Assembly (NCBI GenBank): GCA_013152695.1
Contig: JAADFV010000042.1
Location: forward strand, 1 to 8,858
Direction: 5' to 3'
DNA length: 8,858 nucleotides
From: Chloroflexota bacterium
GTDB lineage: Bacteria > Chloroflexota > Anaerolineae > J102
This document shows, one piece after another, positions 4,937 to 8,858 of the stretch. The position numbers were made by a program, and so were the translations under genes. The notes under the pieces are model-generated. The model did no database searches, had not been told where the DNA came from, and saw nothing but the letters and a program-made list of their open reading frames with translations. Position 1 is the stretch's first letter. Every line of letters begins with the position of its first letter.

Positions 4937-5726
4937 TTACAGAATGGAGCACGGCATGGCAGGCCGCGGCATCGTGTACCTCATCGGCGCCGGTCCAGGC
5001 GATCCCGACCTCATCACCGTACGTGGGCGGGATTGCCTGCGCCAGGCGGATGTCGTTATCTATGATCGTCTTGTCAATGCAGCCCTGCTGGCAGAGGCCC
5101 CGCCGCAGGCCGAGACCATCTACGCCGGTAAGTTACCCGGCAATCATCGCCTGAGCCAGGAGGCCATCAATTACCTTCTCATCGAGAGAGCGCGCGCGGG
5201 CCAGGTGGTAGTACGCCTCAAAGGTGGTGATCCCTTCGTCTTTGGGCGTGGTGGTGAAGAAGCCGCCGCCTGTGCCGCTGCCGGCGTGCGCTGGGAAGTG
5301 GTTCCCGGCGTCTCCAGTGCCGTGAGTGTACCCGCCAGCGCTGGTATTCCCGTGACACACCGCGATATCTCCGGCGTTTTTACGGTGGTTACCGCTCACC
5401 GCGCCCAAGACCGTGAGAAGCTGAATTGGGCGGCATTGGCGCAGATGGAGACGCTGATCGTCTTGATGGGTGTCAAGCGCCTGCCGTATGTCGTGGCCAT
5501 GCTCCTGGGCGAAGGGCGTGCTCCTGACACTCCCGTGGCGATCATCGAACGCGGTACCCAACCTGACGAACGTGTGACCACAGGGACCCTCGCCGATATC
5601 GTGCAGCAGGCCAGTGCCATCGGTGTCCGCTCGCCCGCGACCATCGTTATCGGCGAAGTCGTGCGCTTACGAGAGCAGTTGCTGGGGACATGGGTCTCGC
5701 CCAAAAGTGTGAGTCTTAGTCTGTAA
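4926..5726 (+). CDS. cobA: Uroporphyrinogen-III C-methyltransferase (SUMT)
   Basis: A 266-residue SAM-dependent methyltransferase that converts uroporphyrinogen III to precorrin-2, the substrate of the preceding enzyme. The family signatures are clear: VYLIGAGPGDPDLITVRG near the N-terminus, VVRLKGGDPFVFGRGGEE around residues 96-113, and VPGVSSAVSVPASAGIPVTHR after it. ATG 4926 is favoured because GGAGGT (4912-4917) is 8 nt upstream; Met codons at 4929, 4944 and 4956 are alternatives, and the conserved region begins after residue 14. It overlaps the previous gene by 11 bp, suggesting coupled translation. There is no HemD fusion. It is the last gene of the operon, and no strong terminator follows. 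Confidence 0.93.
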   Translation: MMIDYRMEHGMAGRGIVYLIGAGPGDPDLITVRGRDCLRQADVVIYDRLVNAALLAEAPPQAETIYAGKLPGNHRLSQEAINYLLIERARAGQVVVRLKGGDPFVFGRGGEEAAACAAAGVRWEVVPGVSSAVSVPASAGIPVTHRDISGVFTVVTAHRAQDREKLNWAALAQMETLIVLMGVKRLPYVVAMLLGEGRAPDTPVAIIERGTQPDERVTTGTLADIVQQASAIGVRSPATIVIGEVVRLREQLLGTWVSPKSVSLSL

Positions 5727-5796
5727 GAACACTATTCCGAAAATAGGACACAGATTAGCATCAATGTGGACACGCACACTAGACCAGTAAACCAGG

Positions 5797-5869
5797 AGCC
5801 CAGAAAACCAGGCCGGTTGGAGGCGACGCCATCTTTTCCCGGTTTTCCGGTTTACAGGTTTTCCGGGCT
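5797..5869. repeat. Imperfect inverted repeat with short iterated units in the intergenic gap
   Basis: The left arm AGCCCAGAAAACC (5797-5809) is complementary to GGTTTTCCGGGCT (5857-5869) with one mismatch. GGTTTTCCGG is repeated directly (5841-5850, 5857-5866), and related GTAAACC/GAAAACC words fill the left side. A perfect tandem of GTGCGCA follows (5881-5894). It may act as a transcription barrier after cobA, or be a dispersed palindromic element. No T-run or transposase is seen. Nothing else is recognised between 5727 and 5945. Confidence 0.5.
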
Positions 5870-5945
5870 ACAGATGGTCTGTGCGCAGTGCGCAGGTTAT
5901 TTTCATTATGATGGGTGTGCGTAGCGCGTACCGTGTTGTTGATAT

Positions 5946-5974
5946 TTGACTCAGTAGCAAAAACCGTCTAAAAT
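5946..5974 (+). promoter_or_regulatory. Sigma70-type promoter of the metal-resistance pair
   Basis: TTGACT (5946-5951) and TAAAAT (5969-5974) with a 17-bp spacer, each one base from consensus. It is 44 bp before the ArsR-family gene, with an inverted repeat directly over and after the -10 box. Confidence 0.8.
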
Positions 5975-5992
5975 ATCATTGATTACTGATAT
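5973..5992. promoter_or_regulatory. Probable operator of the ArsR-family repressor
   Basis: ATATCA (5973-5978) and TGATAT (5987-5992) form a 6-8-6 dyad that starts in the -10 box and covers the expected start of transcription. A further ATGATA (6002-6007) matches the left arm again. AT-rich dyads at this position are typical for autoregulated ArsR/SmtB repressors. Confidence 0.55.
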
Positions 5993-6018
5993 GATGATGT
6001 TATGATACGGAGTTTACT

Positions 6019-6402
6019 ATGCTACTTGTTACCGACACCACCACCGGTCTCGCTGTCAAAGCTAAATTTTTTCGTGGTTTCAGCGATCCCTCACGTTTGA
6101 GCATTATCGACGCCCTACGCGCCGGGCCGCTTACCGTAGGTGAAATCACGGAGGCTACCGGCCTTTCCCAATCCAATGTCTCCAATCATTTGGGCTGTTT
6201 ACGGGGTTGTGGTCTGGTAGTGGCCGAACGTGAGGGACGCTACATGACCTACCATCTGAGCGATGATCGCGTCGCTGAGATCCTCGTCCTGGCTGAATCG
6301 TTATTGGCCGATGTGGCGCGTGGCGTTTATGAATGTACACGCTACAACGTTCGTCAGGCCAAACCTTTGGCGCCGGCAGACAACCAGGACACACAATCAT
6401 GA
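6019..6402 (+). CDS. ArsR/SmtB-family metal-sensing repressor, CmtR-like
   Basis: A 127-residue winged-helix repressor. The helix-turn-helix lies around LTVGEITEATGLSQSNVSNHLGCLRGCGLV, and the wing is REGRYMTYHLS. The Cys-x3-Cys of LGCLRGCG (Cys60, Cys64) plus a C-terminal Cys106 correspond in spacing to the Cd(II)/Pb(II) ligands of mycobacterial CmtR (Cys57, Cys61, Cys102). This differs from the ELCVCDL site of CadC and ArsR. Metal binding should release it from the dyad at its own promoter. ATG 6019 follows GGAG (6009-6012) at 6 nt. The stop overlaps the ATPase start as ATGA (6399-6402), so the efflux pump is translated with its sensor. The metal assignment is by analogy, not proven. Confidence 0.87.
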   Translation: MLLVTDTTTGLAVKAKFFRGFSDPSRLSIIDALRAGPLTVGEITEATGLSQSNVSNHLGCLRGCGLVVAEREGRYMTYHLSDDRVAEILVLAESLLADVARGVYECTRYNVRQAKPLAPADNQDTQS

Positions 6403-8585
6403 GCCAAGATTTGCATACTCTGGAATTGCGCCTTGCTAATCTCGATTGTGAGCATGACGCGGCCGCGCTCGAACGGGGATTATCCGGACTCGCAGGCCTG
6501 GACTCGTTGAAAGTCTATCCAAAATCGGCGAAAGTTGTCCTGGTCTATGATGCGAGCATGATTGATGACGCTGGTTTGCGGGAGAAACTAGAAAACCTTG
6601 GCTTTCCTCCCCAGACGGGTTTGAGTCTTCCCGAGCCGCCTCCGCCCTGGCGCAATCCCAAAGTCCTGACATCGCTGGCGTCGGGTGTTCTGCTATTGAC
6701 GGGTTGGTTGTTGAGCCTGGTTGGGTTACCGGAAATGGTCTCGTCTGGGCTTTATCTGCTTTCTCTTCTGGTAGGAGGCTATTATTTTGGTCGCGAAGCT
6801 TTGGAAGAACTGGTTTTCGAGCGGGAAATCGGTATTGAGCTGCTCATGGTCGTGGCGGCAGTGGTGGCAGCATTCATGGGGCAGGCGGCAGAGGGAGCAA
6901 TGTTGGTTTTCCTCTACAGCATTAGCGAAGCGGCCGAAGGCTACACCGAGGAGAAAACCCGTTCCGCGATCAAGGCTCTGATGGAGCTGGCACCCAGAGT
7001 CGCATTAGTGCGACGAGAGGGTATCGAGCAAGAGATTCCTGTGGAAGAGTTAAACGTCGGTGACATTTTCATCGTCAAGCCGGGGCAATCCCTTCCCACA
7101 GATGGCGAAATCATCTCCGGACATTCGAGTGTGAACCAGGCGCCGGTCACAGGCGAGAGCGTTCCCGTAGAAAAAGGCACCGGTGACGTGGTTTTTGCTG
7201 GCAGCATCAACGGTGAGGGCGCCCTGGAGGTACGAGCTACAAAAACGTTTGCCAACAACACGATTGCCCGTATCATTCAGATGGTCGAGGAAGCCCAAGA
7301 GCGCAAAGGCAAGAGTCAGCGCTTCATTGAGCGCTTTGGCAAATGGTATAGTCCGACCGTTTTACTTCTCGGTATCCTCATTGCTATCATTCCTCCCCTA
7401 TTGTGGGCAGCGGAATGGACGACGTGGATCACGCGTGCTACTGTTTTCATTGTCGCCGCCGCTCCTTGTGCCCTGGTGATCTCTATCCCCATCACCTTGG
7501 TGGCAACCCTGGGCACCGGTGCCCGCAATGGTGTACTGATCAAGGGCGGCATCTATGTGGAGGAATTGGCCAAAGTACAGGTAGTGGCCTTAGACAAAAC
7601 CGGCACTATCACCAGCGGAGAACCGGCAGTAACGGATATTTTAATTTCGGAATCCGGATTCGCGAGTGCAAATTTCCCTCTCCCGACCACGGGTCACGAT
7701 CCCCAGACTGTACTCCTCTCACTCGCGGCAGCCGTGGAGAGTCGCAGCGAGCATCCCCTGGCCCGCGCCATCACGCGGGCAGCAGAGCAACGAGAGGTGG
7801 TCGTTCCATCTGTGCGGAATTTTACGGCACTGCGTGGTGCCGGCGCCCATGGGCAGATCAATGGGCAATCGCTCATTGTGGGAAGCCCGGACATGTTTTC
7901 AGAGGTTCTGGCAGGCGAAAACGACTTTCAGAAACAGATCGAGCGCCTTCAGGTTGAGGGTAAAACCGTTGTGCTCGTGGGCCAAGCTTCGCACGATCAC
8001 CCGGCCAGTGTCTCTCGCCCCACCTCTCTTCTCGGCCTCATCGCCATCCGTGACGAAGTGCGTGCCAACGCTCGCCAGGCCATTACCGCGCTTCACGCCA
8101 TCGGCATCAAGCGCGTGGTGATGCTCACAGGGGACAACCAACGTACGGCGCAGGCTATTGCCCAGGAGGTGGGTGTGGATGCCTTCTTTGCCGACCTCAA
8201 GCCAGAAGATAAAGTAGTGAAGGTACGGGAGCTGGCCGAACATTACGGGCACGTAGCCATGGTGGGTGATGGCGTCAACGATGCACCGGCCCTGGCAGAA
8301 GCGACCGTGGGTATAGCGATGGGGGCTGCCGGCACCGACGTGGCCCTGGAAACGGCAGATGTGGCACTCATGGCCGATGATCTCGAAAAACTGGTCTACG
8401 CTCTGCAGTTGGCTCGACGCAACCAGGCGGTGGTGCGGCAAAATCTGTTCCTCTCGGCCGTGGTCATCAGCACCCTCGTGATCGGTGCTGTCGGCGGCGC
8501 CTTCACTTTACCTGTGGCAGTGTTGGGGCACGAACTCAGCGAGTTCGTCGTGATCGGCAGCGGCCTGCGCATGTTACGAACTTGA
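6399..8585 (+). CDS. P1B-type heavy-metal efflux ATPase with APC and HELSE motifs
   Basis: A 728-residue ATP-driven metal exporter of the inner membrane, probably for Cd/Pb/Zn or a related divalent ion. An N-terminal HMA-like domain (about 7-70) has NLDCEHD (Cys17) instead of the usual CxxC. Then come four membrane helices, the actuator domain with TGES (251-254), two helices, the phosphorylation site DKTGT (Asp399), the nucleotide domain with the HP pair (His452-Pro453), GDGVND (623-628) and two last helices. The helix-6 motif is A355-P356-C357, where CPC is usual in Zn/Cd pumps and SPC in P1B-4 pumps. The last helix has GHELSEFVVIGSGLRML (His711-Glu715), recalling the HEGGT/HEGST motif of P1B-4. 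ATG 6399 is chosen for its ATGA overlap with the repressor gene; an in-frame ATG at 6333 lies deep inside that gene. Confidence 0.92.
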   Translation: MSQDLHTLELRLANLDCEHDAAALERGLSGLAGLDSLKVYPKSAKVVLVYDASMIDDAGLREKLENLGFPPQTGLSLPEPPPPWRNPKVLTSLASGVLLLTGWLLSLVGLPEMVSSGLYLLSLLVGGYYFGREALEELVFEREIGIELLMVVAAVVAAFMGQAAEGAMLVFLYSISEAAEGYTEEKTRSAIKALMELAPRVALVRREGIEQEIPVEELNVGDIFIVKPGQSLPTDGEIISGHSSVNQAPVTGESVPVEKGTGDVVFAGSINGEGALEVRATKTFANNTIARIIQMVEEAQERKGKSQRFIERFGKWYSPTVLLLGILIAIIPPLLWAAEWTTWITRATVFIVAAAPCALVISIPITLVATLGTGARNGVLIKGGIYVEELAKVQVVALDKTGTITSGEPAVTDILISESGFASANFPLPTTGHDPQTVLLSLAAAVESRSEHPLARAITRAAEQREVVVPSVRNFTALRGAGAHGQINGQSLIVGSPDMFSEVLAGENDFQKQIERLQVEGKTVVLVGQASHDHPASVSRPTSLLGLIAIRDEVRANARQAITALHAIGIKRVVMLTGDNQRTAQAIAQEVGVDAFFADLKPEDKVVKVRELAEHYGHVAMVGDGVNDAPALAEATVGIAMGAAGTDVALETADVALMADDLEKLVYALQLARRNQAVVRQNLFLSAVVISTLVIGAVGGAFTLPVAVLGHELSEFVVIGSGLRMLRT

Positions 8586-8634
8586 TTTTTATGAGATCGA
8601 GTGCGATAGGGAGGGCCGGAGATGGAAGAAGGCA

Positions 8635-8718
8635 GGAAGCAGGGAGTAGGGAGCTGGAAGGAGGGGGCAAGAAGCAGGAAGCAAGAAGGAAGGAGTAGGG
8701 AGCAAGAAGCAAGGAGCA
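8635..8718. repeat. Degenerate 7-bp tandem repeat, twelve units in register
   Basis: Twelve consecutive heptamers fit the pattern RGRAG(C/T/G)(A/T), with one exception at the fourth position (GGGGGCA): GGAAGCA, GGGAGTA, GGGAGCT, GGAAGGA, GGGGGCA, AGAAGCA, GGAAGCA, AGAAGGA, AGGAGTA, GGGAGCA, AGAAGCA, AGGAGCA. Further purine-rich, weaker units precede it (8621-8634). One strand is almost pure purine. It lies 50 bp after the ATPase gene. Similar short heptameric repeats occur between genes in cyanobacteria and some Chloroflexota. Confidence 0.8.
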
Positions 8719-8720
8719 AA

Positions 8721-8737
8721 GGTGAGTAGTCATCACC
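8721..8737. repeat. Small hairpin after the heptamer array
   Basis: GGTGA (8721-8725) and TCACC (8733-8737) form a 5-bp inverted repeat directly after the array. There is no T-run after it, so it is not a convincing terminator. Nothing firm is seen from here to the end of the window. Confidence 0.3.
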
Positions 8738-8858
8738 TGTCCCACCCGCACGCGCTCGCCACATTCGCGGCCTTTTTGTCTCACTGGAGTTTGGCTTTTT
8801 TGATATCGGAATCAGGGTAGAAATGGTTAGGAAAGCCTCAAATCCTGGCCGCAGCCAA

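Noticed and set aside
5735..5750. CTATT/AATAG hairpin as terminator after cobA
   Set aside because: It has only 5 A/T-rich pairs and no following T-run.
6333..6398. Longer N-terminus for the metal ATPase
   Set aside because: It would overlap the repressor gene by 70 bp and adds a non-conserved stretch. The ATGA overlap at 6399 is the usual coupled start.
8823..8858. Possible start of a gene running off the right edge (ATG 8823 with AGGG at 8814-8817)
   Set aside because: Only 12 codons are visible, too few to support a coding call.

Overview
The window is an 8.86 kb piece of a bacterial chromosome of moderate GC, with consensus sigma70-type promoters, good Shine-Dalgarno sites and TGA used as an ordinary stop by most genes. 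The heptameric purine-rich repeat near the right end, the Lys/Arg-rich anchored DsbA-like protein and the gene set would fit Chloroflexota. That placement is tentative, because the window holds no phylogenetic marker.

Left end (27-767): a membrane-anchored DsbA-family thiol oxidoreductase is interrupted by one in-frame TGA exactly where the first cysteine of the CPYC active site belongs. The frame continues intact for 152 codons, and a hairpin with the geometry of a bacterial SECIS lies about 29 nt downstream. I read this as a selenoprotein with a Sec-Pro-Tyr-Cys active site, not as a broken gene.

Middle (801-5726): a textbook promoter (801-828) drives a leader of about 900 nt, followed by a sulfite-assimilation operon: siroheme ferredoxin-sulfite reductase, APS reductase (cysH), siroheme-synthase N-domain protein and uroporphyrinogen-III methyltransferase (cobA). 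The two reductases take APS to sulfide, and the last two genes make the siroheme cofactor of the first. The leader holds two tandem units, each with a small ORF followed by structured RNA and an intrinsic terminator (1077-1104 and 1640-1672). The two small peptides share the core L-x-C-I-C-x-x-R-G-x-(K/R)-H with paired Cys codons. This looks like a duplicated cysteine-codon attenuator controlling cysteine biosynthesis. In the first unit, segments that would form mutually exclusive antiterminator and terminator pairings can be drawn.

Right (5946-8585): a promoter with an overlapping dyad precedes an ArsR/SmtB-family repressor with CmtR-type cysteines, overlapping by 4 bp a P1B-type metal-efflux ATPase that has unusual transmembrane motifs (APC instead of CPC, and HELSE in the last helix). 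The likely substrates are Cd/Pb/Zn-type metals. The window ends in at least twelve in-register 7-bp purine-rich repeats (8635-8718).

Most interesting are the recoded DsbA-like selenoprotein and the tandem CIC leader-peptide attenuators, both easily lost by standard gene calling.
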